From Bacteroidia bacterium (GTDB taxonomy: Bacteria > Bacteroidota > Bacteroidia > Chitinophagales > Chitinophagaceae), in NCBI GenBank assembly GCA_030429205.1, contig JAUICZ010000004.1:62001-126000 (forward strand): 64,000 bases of DNA. The letters run 5' to 3'. Shown in pieces: positions 44,481-54,142 of this stretch (position 1 is its first letter; every line of letters starts with the position of its first letter). Below the pieces are notes generated by a model. That model did no database searches. It saw nothing but the letters and a program-made list of their open reading frames with translations, and was not told where the DNA came from. Made by a program: the position numbers and the translations under genes.

Positions 44481-45008
44481 TTAATTATCTATTCTGCTAA
44501 AAATTACGGTACTACTCACACCATCTTCCTGCATTTGCAGCCTCATGCTGGTGTCCGTAAGTGATAACATATCCATCTTAAGGTTCTTCATTTCTTCTTT
44601 AACGTCAACAATTACAAGTTTACCTGCCTTGTTTATATACCATTTACCGGTATCTGTATGACCATTTAATGTTCTTACAAAAATACTATCAGTCTTAAAC
44701 TCGAATGCGGTGTGCTCAATAGCATCTTTCTGCACTAGTTTATACTCTTCCAGCACATGCTTTAAACTATCTCTTACTGATGAAACATCCGCGATACCAT
44801 ATATCTCCATATTTTGCTCTGGTGTAGTACTACTACCCATAGTATCTAAAAAGTTCATTTGGTCTTGCATTGCCTTATCTACATCAGGTGCATCTAGCGC
44901 AACAGCTTGCCATGTGCCTACCAACTCTGATTCTTTGTCCTGCGTTTCGCAAGAGGCGAATAACAACGCGCAAAAACTAGTAACTAATACAGTCTTTCTC
45001 ATATACAT
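44481..45008 (-). CDS. Lipoprotein with lipocalin-like pattern
   Basis: 175 residues from the ATG at 45008, which overlaps the upstream stop in TAATG; an ATG two codons later is an alternative. MRKTVLVTSFCALLFASC is a lipoprotein signal with lipobox FASC. ELVGTWQAVAL near residue 30 and the later FEFKTDSIFVRTL, GKWYINKAGKLVIVDV and STVIFSRID strands suggest a lipocalin-like barrel (DUF4923/DUF5004 style). The function is unknown. Confidence 0.78.
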   Translation of the reverse strand: MYMRKTVLVTSFCALLFASCETQDKESELVGTWQAVALDAPDVDKAMQDQMNFLDTMGSSTTPEQNMEIYGIADVSSVRDSLKHVLEEYKLVQKDAIEHTAFEFKTDSIFVRTLNGHTDTGKWYINKAGKLVIVDVKEEMKNLKMDMLSLTDTSMRLQMQEDGVSSTVIFSRIDN

Positions 45009-45922
45009 TAGGGTATTATTAATTGAAAATAGCTTTTCCATTCTTGTGTAGTGAGCAGGTTCTCCAACATTGGAAAGTTTGCCTGGTCTGTAACTCTTGG
45101 AAATACTCGTTTTAAAAACGTATAACGTTCAGGATCATTGTCCAATGCTTTGGCAAGTATTCTTGCCTGGGCTGTTGTATAACAGTAATCCATCTTAGAT
45201 AATAAGAACTTTAATTTTACACTTTCGCTCTTGCCTTCTACCTTTTTATACAGATCGTCAAAATCTCTTGTCTCTAACGGTATAGGACAATCACTATTGC
45301 GCATAGGCAAACGATCATCATGCTTTGGGGCTGTTACAGGCTCTGTAGTTTTACCAATTATTTGCGGCCTGTTACCAGCAGGTTTCTCTATTGTACTCTC
45401 CGTTTGCACTACTCTATCATTCTTCAACTCTACATCTGAAAGAAACTTTGGTGTATTACTACCCAATACATCAGATGCTTTAGGCTGCGCTGCAGATGTA
45501 TTAGTATACACATAAGCATCTGCTACATTTTTTACAGGAGCCTGGTCTTCTTCCGGTTTGTTACCTGAGTGCAAGTAAAACTGCTGATGAATATCATAAA
45601 GCACAAAGTTGTTATCCTTCTTCATCAACAAGAATCCTCTAAAACCTCCTTCCGGTACTGATATTGCAAACTTCTGCGCGGGATATACGCTTTGTTGAAA
45701 GAGTATCTGAATATTGATAACACCCGGTGCTAACTGTGGAATAATGCTGTAGTTCTTGCCATATCTCGGCAGCATCTGGTCTTCGAACTTTACATAAAAG
45801 GGCGTCGATTTATCGCCCTGTATATATACATAGGAAAACCCTCCCCTTGCTGTTGACAAATTAGGCAACAATAGCAGCAGGCATATCAATAGTATTTTAT
45901 TGCTTATCCTCAACTTACTCAA
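45008..45922 (-). CDS. DUF4476 domain protein, exported
   Basis: 304 residues: signal peptide ending NLSTARG, an N-terminal beta part (SYVYIQGDKSTPFYVKFEDQ), a low-complexity linker, and a C-terminal DUF4476 domain of about 90 residues (KLKFLLSKMDYCYTTAQARI, FPMLENLLTTQEWKSYFQ). It is probably periplasmic. No activity is known for the family. It overlaps the biotin carrier gene by eight bases and the lipoprotein gene by one. Confidence 0.85.
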   Translation of the reverse strand: MSKLRISNKILLICLLLLLPNLSTARGGFSYVYIQGDKSTPFYVKFEDQMLPRYGKNYSIIPQLAPGVINIQILFQQSVYPAQKFAISVPEGGFRGFLLMKKDNNFVLYDIHQQFYLHSGNKPEEDQAPVKNVADAYVYTNTSAAQPKASDVLGSNTPKFLSDVELKNDRVVQTESTIEKPAGNRPQIIGKTTEPVTAPKHDDRLPMRNSDCPIPLETRDFDDLYKKVEGKSESVKLKFLLSKMDYCYTTAQARILAKALDNDPERYTFLKRVFPRVTDQANFPMLENLLTTQEWKSYFQLIIP

Positions 45923-46415
45923 GCTCTATTAGTATAGCTCCTTTTTCTACAGCTGTTTGCTCTTCTATATTAATTGCTTTTACCGTTCCGTCAGTTGCAG
46001 CCTTCAATACATTTTCCATTTTCATCGCCTCTAAAATCAATAATGCATCACCTTTTTGTATAGCTTGCCCCTCCTCTACCATTACCTTCAACACCTTACC
46101 CGGCATTGGTGCTTTTACCGGCTCTGCCTTTTGCATTGCACTCAAGTCCATGCCCATACTTGTCAGTAGCTGATCTATAGGCTCTTTGATGGCAATTTTA
46201 TGTTGCTGCCCATCCACTGTTACCAGCATTTCTTTAGCTGTCTTGTCAACCTTATCTACGGTTGCTGTGTAGCTTTTATTGTTGTAGATGATACTGATAA
46301 TGCCATTGGGTTGAAATTGAATATCGCAGTCTACCTCCTTACCATTCAGGTTAATTGCATCTTTAGAACTTACAACCTCGTAATTACTTTTCTCGTCTAC
46401 AGATATTTGCAGCAT
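45915..46415 (-). CDS. Biotin carboxyl carrier subunit (acyl-CoA carboxylase/decarboxylase type)
   Basis: 166 residues. The C-terminal biotinyl domain has the attachment Lys in LEAMKMEN and the paired VKAPMPGKVLKVMVEEGQAI repeat half. The N-terminal 90 residues (FQPNGIISIIYNNKSYTATV) are the type found in propionyl/acetyl-CoA carboxylase-like carriers of Bacteroidota. The partner carboxylase and transferase genes are not in the window. Minus strand TATTTTTG at 46439-46446 is an exact -7 box. Confidence 0.9.
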   Translation of the reverse strand: MLQISVDEKSNYEVVSSKDAINLNGKEVDCDIQFQPNGIISIIYNNKSYTATVDKVDKTAKEMLVTVDGQQHKIAIKEPIDQLLTSMGMDLSAMQKAEPVKAPMPGKVLKVMVEEGQAIQKGDALLILEAMKMENVLKAATDGTVKAINIEEQTAVEKGAILIELE

Positions 46416-46567
46416 AATGTATTTGTTAACTAAGGAAGCAAAAATAGCTATAAATATGCTTGTATAAAACGTTTTAGGTTATATAACATAAAATCACCCT
46501 TTAGTATTTGCAGCTTGTACTAAGTATTGAGTATTATTACCACATAAATAGTCACGTTAGATAAAAT

Positions 46568-49165
46568 ATGAAGCTATACCATATATTACTTTTTGCACCA
46601 ATGCTTTTAGCCTCCTGCGGCGGTAGCAGAAAAGCGACTAGTAACCAAATTCAGCTGGACGAGATATCTGTAAACTCAAAAGACAGTGAGTACAGAGCTG
46701 CTGCAGACCGTATATGGGATATTACCCATACAAGAGTAGCACTATCATTTAACTACCTTGAAAAAACGGCACGTGGCAGAGCATGGATAGATATGAAACC
46801 ATACTTCTACGACTCTGATACCATTAAGCTGGATGCCCAAACCATGAAAATAGACACCGTGCTGGTAGATGGTGATTTTCCTATCTATCACGACTATTCT
46901 AATGATGTAATTACTATCGGGCTTCGTAAAGTGCATAGTACAAAAGACCCCGTACGTATATATGTTGCATACACTGCTGAACCCTACAAATCTAAAAGCG
47001 GCGGTAGCGATGCTATTAATGACGACAAGGGGCTATACTTTGTCAATGCCAATAAAAGTGTTGCAGAACTCCCAACCCAAATATGGACACAGGGAGAAAC
47101 GCAAGCCAACTCTCATTGGGTACCCACAATTGATAAACCCAACGAACGCTTTACAACACAAATAGAAATGACAGTACCCAAAGAGTACAAAACGCTCAGC
47201 AACGGGAAACTGATACAACAAATTGAAACATCACCTACACTACGAACAGACATTTGGAGAACTGAAAAAGAAATTCAGCCATATGTTATGACGATGGCCA
47301 TAGGCGACTATACCATTGTTGAAGATGAACCATGGAACGGGAAAGCCATCAATTATTATGTAGAACCTCAATACGCATCGTATGCGAAAGAGATGTTTAA
47401 CCATACACCTGAAATGGTAGACTACTTCTCAAAAGTAACTGGTGTACCCTACCCCTGGTATAAATATAGCCAGGTGGTAGTAAGAGACTTTGTATCCGGT
47501 GCTATGGAAAACACCAGTGCTACTACATTTGGAGAGTTCATTAACCAAAACAGCAGGGAAATAAGGGATGAGGATTATGAAGATGTAGTTGCTCACGAGT
47601 TATTTCATCAATGGTTTGGCGATTATGTTACAGCAGAATCCTGGTCAAACATCACCCTCAACGAATCGTTTGCCAACTACGGCGAACAGTTATGGCGTAA
47701 CTATAAATACGGTACGGCCAATGCACAAATTTTGGCTTATGAAGACTTACATATATACTTAGGTGCATCTAAAAACAACGACCCGCCACTGGCAAGATAT
47801 CATTATAAGAGCAGAGAAGATTTATTTGACAGGATATCTTACCAGAAAGGAGGCGCAACACTACATTACTTACATGGGCTGATAGGTGACGAAGCTTTTA
47901 GCCTATCTATGAAAACATACCTTACGGAACATGCGCTACAACCTGCAGAGGTTGATGATTGGAGGCAGGCAATAGAAGAGGTTACAGGAAGAGATATGAA
48001 CTGGTTCTTTGACCAGTGGTACCACAGAGGTGGGCACCCCATACTTGAGATTTCTTATAAGTTCAATGATGCTAAATACAATGCAACTATAACTATAAAA
48101 CAAAAGCAAAAACAACTGTATCGTCTTCCACTATATATAGACTTAGTGGACAGCAACAAAAGACATCGCCAATTGTTAGAGTTTAACAAAAGAGAGCAAA
48201 CATATACTTTACCTTATTACAGTAATGCCCGCCCTGTATTTATACCGGATAGCAAACATTGGTTGGTGGGTGAGATACTTGATAACAGAAGTACAGAAGA
48301 ATGGGTCTGGTTATTCAAACTGGCAGATAAAGAAGATTTCATCACCAAAGTAAATGCAATAGTCAGCAATAAAAACAGAATCAACAATAACGATATAGCA
48401 GAGCTGTACAAGCTTGCACTAAAAGACAATCTTTATAAAGTAAGGGAGTACACGCTTAATAATTTATTAGACCAGGATGGGAATGCACTAAAAAGTGCGT
48501 GGAACGATATTGTACTTGATATTGCTGTAAACGATGAGTCGCACCATGTACGTGCTGTAGCTTTTAAATTATTAGCGAAGTGGGAAGTAACCGATATTTA
48601 TGATGCCATCAACAAAGGACTCGCAGACGAATCTTATAAAGTGAATGCTGAAGCTATACTGGCATTAAACGCGATCAACCATGATAGTGCATACACAGTA
48701 GCACAACAATATTTTAAGAACGATCCGCCACGCGGAGAACTGCTGTCTGTAATATGGCTGGTGATAGGCGATGAGGCCAACCCTGCAGACACGACACTCA
48801 TTAATAAATATCGCTATAAAATAAGAGGTAACAAAAAGATCAACTACGCCGAAGGCTTGTATGAGTACATTACCAGAACCAGTAATGATAATGCCTTTAT
48901 GAATATCACCACGCTTAATACAGCTATTGTATTAAATGAGAACATCAGCTCTTACCGACAGGCAATAGCATCGTCATTATTTAGTGCTGCATTTTTCTAC
49001 AAGAATGAGATGCAGGAAGCGGCCAGACAAAAAGACGTAGACAGAGCAAAAGACAGGTTTGCAAAACTTGTAGCAGCAATAGACATTGTAAAAAAGAAAG
49101 AAACTAACGAGGACAATATCAGAATGTACAGCACATACTACAAACAACTACTTGCCGGGCTGTAG
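46568..49165 (+). CDS. M1 family metallopeptidase, lipoprotein
   Basis: 865 residues. MKLYHILLFAPMLLASCGGS is a lipoprotein signal, so it is membrane-anchored. The M1 exopeptidase motif GAMEN and the zinc site HELFHQ (His343, Glu344, His347) with Glu366 in NESFAN are complete, so it should be an active zinc aminopeptidase. The C-terminal third is helical with HEAT-like repeats (VREYTLNNLL, VRAVAFKLLAKW, VNAEAILALNAI). It is probably outer-membrane attached and involved in peptide use. Confidence 0.93.
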   Translation: MKLYHILLFAPMLLASCGGSRKATSNQIQLDEISVNSKDSEYRAAADRIWDITHTRVALSFNYLEKTARGRAWIDMKPYFYDSDTIKLDAQTMKIDTVLVDGDFPIYHDYSNDVITIGLRKVHSTKDPVRIYVAYTAEPYKSKSGGSDAINDDKGLYFVNANKSVAELPTQIWTQGETQANSHWVPTIDKPNERFTTQIEMTVPKEYKTLSNGKLIQQIETSPTLRTDIWRTEKEIQPYVMTMAIGDYTIVEDEPWNGKAINYYVEPQYASYAKEMFNHTPEMVDYFSKVTGVPYPWYKYSQVVVRDFVSGAMENTSATTFGEFINQNSREIRDEDYEDVVAHELFHQWFGDYVTAESWSNITLNESFANYGEQLWRNYKYGTANAQILAYEDLHIYLGASKNNDPPLARYHYKSREDLFDRISYQKGGATLHYLHGLIGDEAFSLSMKTYLTEHALQPAEVDDWRQAIEEVTGRDMNWFFDQWYHRGGHPILEISYKFNDAKYNATITIKQKQKQLYRLPLYIDLVDSNKRHRQLLEFNKREQTYTLPYYSNARPVFIPDSKHWLVGEILDNRSTEEWVWLFKLADKEDFITKVNAIVSNKNRINNNDIAELYKLALKDNLYKVREYTLNNLLDQDGNALKSAWNDIVLDIAVNDESHHVRAVAFKLLAKWEVTDIYDAINKGLADESYKVNAEAILALNAINHDSAYTVAQQYFKNDPPRGELLSVIWLVIGDEANPADTTLINKYRYKIRGNKKINYAEGLYEYITRTSNDNAFMNITTLNTAIVLNENISSYRQAIASSLFSAAFFYKNEMQEAARQKDVDRAKDRFAKLVAAIDIVKKKETNEDNIRMYSTYYKQLLAGL

Positions 49166-49170
49166 ACTAA

Positions 49171-49755
49171 CTACTGTTTCTTGAGCAGCTTGTGGTGAAT
49201 ATCCATTACTTGAGGAATGATGGCTTGTTTACCATCGTTGATAATAACGTAATCGCAACGGCTCATTTTTTCAGCATCGTCCATTTGCTGAGCAATACGC
49301 TCCTGTATTTTTTCACGAGTCATACCCTCGCGCTGTAAGGCTCTTTTAATGCGTAACTCTTCAGGAGCTGTAACCCCTATCATTACATCCATTTGTTTGT
49401 AAGTACCACTTTCAAAAAATATGGCTGCTTCTTTAATGATGTAATCAGTGTTTTGTTTAGCTATCCATTTTTCACCTGCCTCAATAGTTGCGGGATGAAT
49501 AATTGCATTTAATTGCTGCAACAGTTCCGGCTTTTTAAAAACGACAGACGCTACCTGCGCTCTTTGCAGCTTGCCGTTTATATAAATATCATCGCCAAAC
49601 AAAGACTTCATCTGAGCAACTATATGCTCATCTTGCTCTATAAGCTGTTTAGCAGTATCGTCTGCATTAAAAACAGGTATGCCAAGTGTTTTAAACACCT
49701 GGCATACTACAGACTTGCCTGCGCCTATGCCTCCTGTAATACCTACTTTAAGCAT
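49171..49755 (-). CDS. coaE: Dephospho-CoA kinase
   Basis: 194 residues, catalysing the last step of coenzyme A synthesis. P-loop GGIGAGKS at residues 8-15, FNADDTAKQL, the HPATIE segment, VIGVTAPEELRIKRALQRE and the R..QMDDAEK helix are present. The length is normal. It is 11 bases downstream of yajC and convergent with the M1 peptidase gene. Confidence 0.95.
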   Translation of the reverse strand: MLKVGITGGIGAGKSVVCQVFKTLGIPVFNADDTAKQLIEQDEHIVAQMKSLFGDDIYINGKLQRAQVASVVFKKPELLQQLNAIIHPATIEAGEKWIAKQNTDYIIKEAAIFFESGTYKQMDVMIGVTAPEELRIKRALQREGMTREKIQERIAQQMDDAEKMSRCDYVIINDGKQAIIPQVMDIHHKLLKKQ

Positions 49756-49766
49756 AGTTCAGTTAA

Positions 49767-50120
49767 TTATTTTTTAGCTTCTGCTGCCGCAGGAGCGTTT
49801 TGTTTTTTACGATAAGCGTTGGTCATTTCCATAGACACTGCTGTACGGTCGATAGTCAAGTATGTATTTGCACTTACTTCTATCTGCAAAGTACCATCTT
49901 CGTTAGAACGACGGATAGTACCATGGATACCTGCAGTAGTTACTATTTTTTCACCCGGCTCAATAGATGCAGCAAATTTCTTTTGCTCTTTAGCACGTTT
50001 AGCCTGCGGACGGATCATGAAGAAATACATCACCACGATCATACCGATAAGAAATACTAATTGTATAGTACCACCACCTGCAGGTGCCTGTAATAAGATT
50101 GTTTCCAGATTTGTTGTCAT
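49767..50120 (-). CDS. yajC: Preprotein translocase subunit YajC
   Basis: 117 residues: one helix (QLVFLIGMIVVMYFFMIRP) and the YajC signature RPQAKRAKEQKKFAASIEPG followed by EKIVTTAGIHGTI. YajC associates with SecDF in protein export. The C-terminus is Ala/Lys-rich. Together with nusB, DUF1573 and coaE it forms an arrangement common in Bacteroidota. Confidence 0.95.
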   Translation of the reverse strand: MTTNLETILLQAPAGGGTIQLVFLIGMIVVMYFFMIRPQAKRAKEQKKFAASIEPGEKIVTTAGIHGTIRRSNEDGTLQIEVSANTYLTIDRTAVSMEMTNAYRKKQNAPAAAEAKK

Positions 50121-50143
50121 TGTATGTTTATTATATGATTATA

Positions 50144-50623
50144 CTATTCTTTTACTTCTGCTTTTATAGACAGGGTATGCAGATTTTTTGCCGTGTTAGT
50201 AGTGATCACGACTGATTTTTCCTGATAACCTGTTTTGCCCTCGCTATCAAACATCACCTTTATTACGGCTTTACCACCTGGCTCTGTTGGTTTTGACGGA
50301 TAGTCTGCTACGGTGCAACCACAAGAACCTTTGGCATGTGCGATGATCAAAGGTGTATTACCATTATTAGTAAACTCAAAGTCATGCACCGCCTGCTCAC
50401 CTGCAGACATAATACCAAAATCGTAAACTGTATCAGCGAAGTCCATTGTCGGCAACTCGTTCATAGCAACAGTATCTACACCTTTGGCTGTATGCGGTAC
50501 ATTCACCAAATCTGTAGAAAGCAGCTCTTTCTCTTCCTGCGCTTCCGATTCTTGCTTTTGCGCGTTGTCTCCGCATGCAGCAAGTACTACTATCGTAACA
50601 AATAAAAACAAGTATTTACTCAT
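50144..50623 (-). CDS. DUF1573 domain lipoprotein
   Basis: 159 residues. MSKYLFLFVTIVVLAACGDN is a lipoprotein signal (lipobox LAAC). The DUF1573 immunoglobulin-like domain shows DFGIMSAGEQAVHDFEFTNN and the conserved AKGSCGCTVADYP Cys pair. The biological role of the domain is not established. It is two bases downstream of nusB. Confidence 0.9.
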   Translation of the reverse strand: MSKYLFLFVTIVVLAACGDNAQKQESEAQEEKELLSTDLVNVPHTAKGVDTVAMNELPTMDFADTVYDFGIMSAGEQAVHDFEFTNNGNTPLIIAHAKGSCGCTVADYPSKPTEPGGKAVIKVMFDSEGKTGYQEKSVVITTNTAKNLHTLSIKAEVKE

Positions 50624-50625
50624 AG

Positions 50626-51558
50626 CTATCTGCTTCTTTGCTCTTTATGAATTTTATCCGCTTTAGTTAGGTCTTTCAAAATATTGTCTAACACACCATT
50701 TACAAACTGCCCGCTTTGTGGTGTGCTATAATATTTAGCTACCTCAATATACTCATTGATAGTCACCTTTGTAGGTATAGTAGGAAAATACAGCAATTCG
50801 CTAACCCCCATTCTTAACAACAACATGTCTATCAAGGCTACACGCTCCGCATCCCAGTTCTTCAGTTTAGGCTGTATCAACTCTGTGCAGTATGGCTCTT
50901 TTTCTATTACCGTGTGCAACAGGCTATGTGCATACTCATTCTTTTCAGCAGACAATAATTTTAAGAAGTTGATCTTCGATGGATTCTTGAAGAAGTTGTC
51001 CATCAACATCCTTATCATATCATCATCATCATCCCAGTTGGGCAGCTCTTCAGAAAAGAACTCCATCACATCTTCATTACCCCATATGTACTCTTCCCAA
51101 ATATGCTTGATAATCGCCATTTCCGACTTCTTATCACGCTCTTGAGTTTCTATATAAGAAATATACTTCTCAGACTTGGCAAAGTTCTTATATATCTTTT
51201 TGATCCAGTCTTCGTCTACCAATTGCTTAATCGCTGTTTCTTTTATTCTTTCTGAGAATGTTTCGTTAGCCAACACCTTCATCAAAAAATCATTGGCTGC
51301 GATCTTGGTACTCACATTCAGATCTGCCTCTGTAGGCAAATATTTAGCAGCACGGTCTCCTGCATCTTTTTCTGCAAACTGTGCAACCCTGAAAGTATAT
51401 AGAATGGAAACAATGAATAAGTCCAACGAATTCGCCAGCTTTTCATTCAGCAATTTAGAACCCGCATCTTTCTGCTCCTCAAGGGTAGTTTCATCCATAG
51501 CAGACAGTGTATATAACGTCTGCATCACTTTTACCCTGATATTTCTGCGACCTATCAT
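50626..51558 (-). CDS. nusB: Transcription antitermination factor NusB, long form
   Basis: 310 residues, roughly double the enterobacterial NusB but normal for Bacteroidota. GRRNIRVKVMQTLYTLSAMD begins the RNA-binding domain; the C-terminal NusB fold ends with RMGVSELLYFPTIPTKVTIN and EYIEVAKYYSTPQSGQFVNG. The middle insertion is mostly helical and acidic. NusB works with NusE in rRNA antitermination. TATCTTTG at 51581-51588 is an exact -7 box 22 bases upstream. Confidence 0.93.
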   Translation of the reverse strand: MIGRRNIRVKVMQTLYTLSAMDETTLEEQKDAGSKLLNEKLANSLDLFIVSILYTFRVAQFAEKDAGDRAAKYLPTEADLNVSTKIAANDFLMKVLANETFSERIKETAIKQLVDEDWIKKIYKNFAKSEKYISYIETQERDKKSEMAIIKHIWEEYIWGNEDVMEFFSEELPNWDDDDDMIRMLMDNFFKNPSKINFLKLLSAEKNEYAHSLLHTVIEKEPYCTELIQPKLKNWDAERVALIDMLLLRMGVSELLYFPTIPTKVTINEYIEVAKYYSTPQSGQFVNGVLDNILKDLTKADKIHKEQRSR

Positions 51559-51662
51559 TTTTAAGAACCTATTTGGGGCGCAAAGATACGGGATTGCTGA
51601 TTATAAACGAAGCTTTAACATGGGTTTATAATTTACTGAAGACCAGTATTTTCTGACCGTAA

Positions 51663-52883
51663 CTATGCTGTTTGCGGCGAAACAGGTATTGAAATACGCC
51701 CTGTAGCCTCTTTCTTTTGGGGTTCCGGCTCTTTTTGCCCGCTGTGTACTGTCGTGTACTTTGTTTTCCTTCTAAGGAACCATTTTTCAAAATACTCGTA
51801 AGAAAATGCAGACACACCAATAGTAGCAACTAACGTTAGTACCTGAAGCAATACACTACCTACCAGAGAACCAACATTAAATAAACCACTCATAATCATC
51901 AGCTTCATTACCAGTACAATCATAATATTGTGGTACATGTACAGCCCGTAAGATATTTTACCTAAGTAGTTCAATGGTTTGTACTCCAGATTCAATATTG
52001 TCTTAGGATTAGCCGATAGGTTTAAGATCAGCACCGCGAATATGATAGCATAGAACTCTTTGTTAAACCAAGGCACTGTCCAGCCACGCAGTATCACAAC
52101 AGTAAGAATGCCATATAATGCTATTTGCAGGTAACTATTGAATAGTACTTTAAGGATGCGCTCTTTTTTGAAGAATAACAGATACGCAGCGATACCACCT
52201 ATAGCCATACAATCGATAGAAAAATGATTCCAATACAACCAGCGCTTCATGGCAGCTATGTTATTCATATCTATCGCATACTGGTATACAACAACTGCTT
52301 TTACTGCTAAGTATATGCCTATAAGGCTTAACAGCATAGACATTATCTTTTTACGATTGATAGCGAACAACATCAATAAAGGCCATATCAGATAAAACTG
52401 CTCTTCTACCCCAACAGACCATGTTTGGGCGCTGTAAGGCACATGTTCGTATATCGTATAAGCAATATTAGAAAAGAACGTCAGGTAAAGGGCTGATTTG
52501 GCAGCTAAATCGTCATTTACAAACTCTGTAAACCCGGGGGTATCAAAGAATGGTATGTTAGGTAATATATATAAACCCAAAATGGTAATCAGATAGTACA
52601 AAGGCCATATGCGTAATACACGCCTCATATAAAAGCCCTTTATTGCAATTGTGCCGGAACGCTTATGCTCCTCCAGCAATAAATATGTTATCAGAAAACC
52701 GCTGAGTACGAAAAACAATATGATGCCTACCTGCCCTAAAACGCCACCAACAAATGAGTTTTTGTAAATATTAGGAAGACCGAACCAGTGTTTGGTCATT
52801 TCTACATGGTGGATGATCACTACCAACGCAGCCAAAAACCTGATCGCATTCAGGTTAGGAAAATATACCCTGTTGCCAGACAT
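51663..52883 (-). CDS. Acyltransferase family 3 membrane protein (OafA/YrhL-like)
   Basis: 406 residues and about 10 helices. NLNAIRFLAALVVIIHHVEM opens with the catalytic His, and FFVLSGFLITYLLLEE, FYMRRVLRIWPLYY and WSVGVEEQFYLIWPLL are the acyltransferase-3 motifs. It should transfer acetyl or similar groups to a surface glycan or lipid. The short C-terminal tail is Lys/Pro-rich. Confidence 0.92.
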   Translation of the reverse strand: MSGNRVYFPNLNAIRFLAALVVIIHHVEMTKHWFGLPNIYKNSFVGGVLGQVGIILFFVLSGFLITYLLLEEHKRSGTIAIKGFYMRRVLRIWPLYYLITILGLYILPNIPFFDTPGFTEFVNDDLAAKSALYLTFFSNIAYTIYEHVPYSAQTWSVGVEEQFYLIWPLLMLFAINRKKIMSMLLSLIGIYLAVKAVVVYQYAIDMNNIAAMKRWLYWNHFSIDCMAIGGIAAYLLFFKKERILKVLFNSYLQIALYGILTVVILRGWTVPWFNKEFYAIIFAVLILNLSANPKTILNLEYKPLNYLGKISYGLYMYHNIMIVLVMKLMIMSGLFNVGSLVGSVLLQVLTLVATIGVSAFSYEYFEKWFLRRKTKYTTVHSGQKEPEPQKKEATGRISIPVSPQTA

Positions 52884-53006
52884 TTGTGTTCTTTATTTTG
52901 TGTTTTTGTTTTGTTAGTCTTTCTCGGCGTATATACAAACTTATGTAATAAGGCTACCTGTAACCAAGTTTAACAGCCCCGTTGACATCTTGTTAACTAA
53001 CAGGTA

Positions 53007-53720
53007 TTAATCTGTTAACTCCGTAAACAGCTCAAACGGGCGCTTATAATAAAACATCAGCTCTTTTAGCGTTTTAAAAAAGATGAATAATTCTAAATAG
53101 CACCATGTAGCCAGCAATGCGAAGCCGGCTGCGGCAACATATAACCAACCTTCTGGCGGGTTTGAACCAAAGTGTATAAAAACTATTTGAGGGAGAATAA
53201 ACAAACTGACACTACTGGCTTTATATGCAACCGTATGAAAACGATGTTTAGATTTATAAAGCCTTTTGTACAACCTGTATCTGCTTATACCAACAATAAC
53301 TAAGACACCTAAATATATAACCAGCATAATACTCTTCATGTCGAACATAGCGAATGAAAAATGTCTGTAGTTGAGATACGAATTAAATATCAGAAAGACA
53401 CTCAAAGCCACCAGAAGTATAGAAACGGGTTGCGTAAATATCTCTTTCAATATACTGCGATAGGTTTTCTTGTACTTAAGCCGGTACCCCTTTTCCAGGT
53501 TTGCAGCAATATACCTGAACCCCATTACGCCAAATGCCTTATGGGCATCATACATTGCATCCTCCAGGGTAAGCGAGCTGTTTTGCTCCATCCTTTCCTC
53601 GATCATACAAGCGAAATGATCCAGTATTTCCACAACAGTAACAGGGTCGTGAAAACCTCGAGAATGTATGAACTCTTTTACAACTCGTAATTGCTCTTTG
53701 TTTAAGACTATTTTATCCAT
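53007..53720 (-). CDS. Membrane protein paired with a PadR regulator
   Basis: 237 residues: a cytosolic helical N-terminus of about 95 residues (LRVVKEFIHSRGFHDPVTVV, EDAMYDAHKAFGVMGF) and four helices. The N-terminal part resembles the small domain found in many PadR-associated membrane proteins. It overlaps the PadR stop by eight bases and is probably its target or partner. No enzymatic motif is visible. Confidence 0.78.
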   Translation of the reverse strand: MDKIVLNKEQLRVVKEFIHSRGFHDPVTVVEILDHFACMIEERMEQNSSLTLEDAMYDAHKAFGVMGFRYIAANLEKGYRLKYKKTYRSILKEIFTQPVSILLVALSVFLIFNSYLNYRHFSFAMFDMKSIMLVIYLGVLVIVGISRYRLYKRLYKSKHRFHTVAYKASSVSLFILPQIVFIHFGSNPPEGWLYVAAAGFALLATWCYLELFIFFKTLKELMFYYKRPFELFTELTD

Positions 53721-54054
53721 TTGAGAGTTTAGGGTTTAATATGAATTGGATACTTTCTAATGCACTGGTTAGTGCATCAACTTTTGCTTTGGTTTCTTTT
53801 TTACCTTCTTTGGTTAGCGAATAGTATTTGCGTAACCGCCCATTCACTATTTCTGTTTCTGTGGTCAGCAAACCCTCCTCTACCAGTTTATGCAATGCAG
53901 GGTACAAGGCTGCCTCTGTTATATTTATACTATCATTCGTACGCTCTTTCACGGCTTTCGTCATCTCATAACCATACATTCTGCCGTTGTCTTCCAGCAA
54001 CTTCAGAATTATTGTGGTCAGACTACCTTTAATTACCTTATTATCATTTACCAT
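53713..54054 (-). CDS. PadR family transcriptional regulator
   Basis: 113 residues with the winged-helix domain (TTIILKLLEDNGRMYGYEMT, ITEAALYPALHKLVEEGLL) and a C-terminal dimer helix. PadR repressors usually act on adjacent genes, so the overlapping membrane-protein gene and perhaps the divergent reductase are likely targets. Confidence 0.92.
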   Translation of the reverse strand: MVNDNKVIKGSLTTIILKLLEDNGRMYGYEMTKAVKERTNDSINITEAALYPALHKLVEEGLLTTETEIVNGRLRKYYSLTKEGKKETKAKVDALTSALESIQFILNPKLSNG

Positions 54055-54142
54055 AGTTTCTTATATACATAATAAAATTAGGTATAAAATTTTAAACTTC
54101 AAAAATTGTGCTTTTCGTCTGCTATATTTGGCACTCGTTAGC

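Noticed and set aside
53987..54142. N-terminal extension of 52 residues for the FAD oxidoreductase
   Set aside because: It overlaps the divergent PadR gene and has a hydrophobic and basic composition unlike the family. The ATG at 54143 starts at the FAD loop, 12 bases after an exact -7 box.
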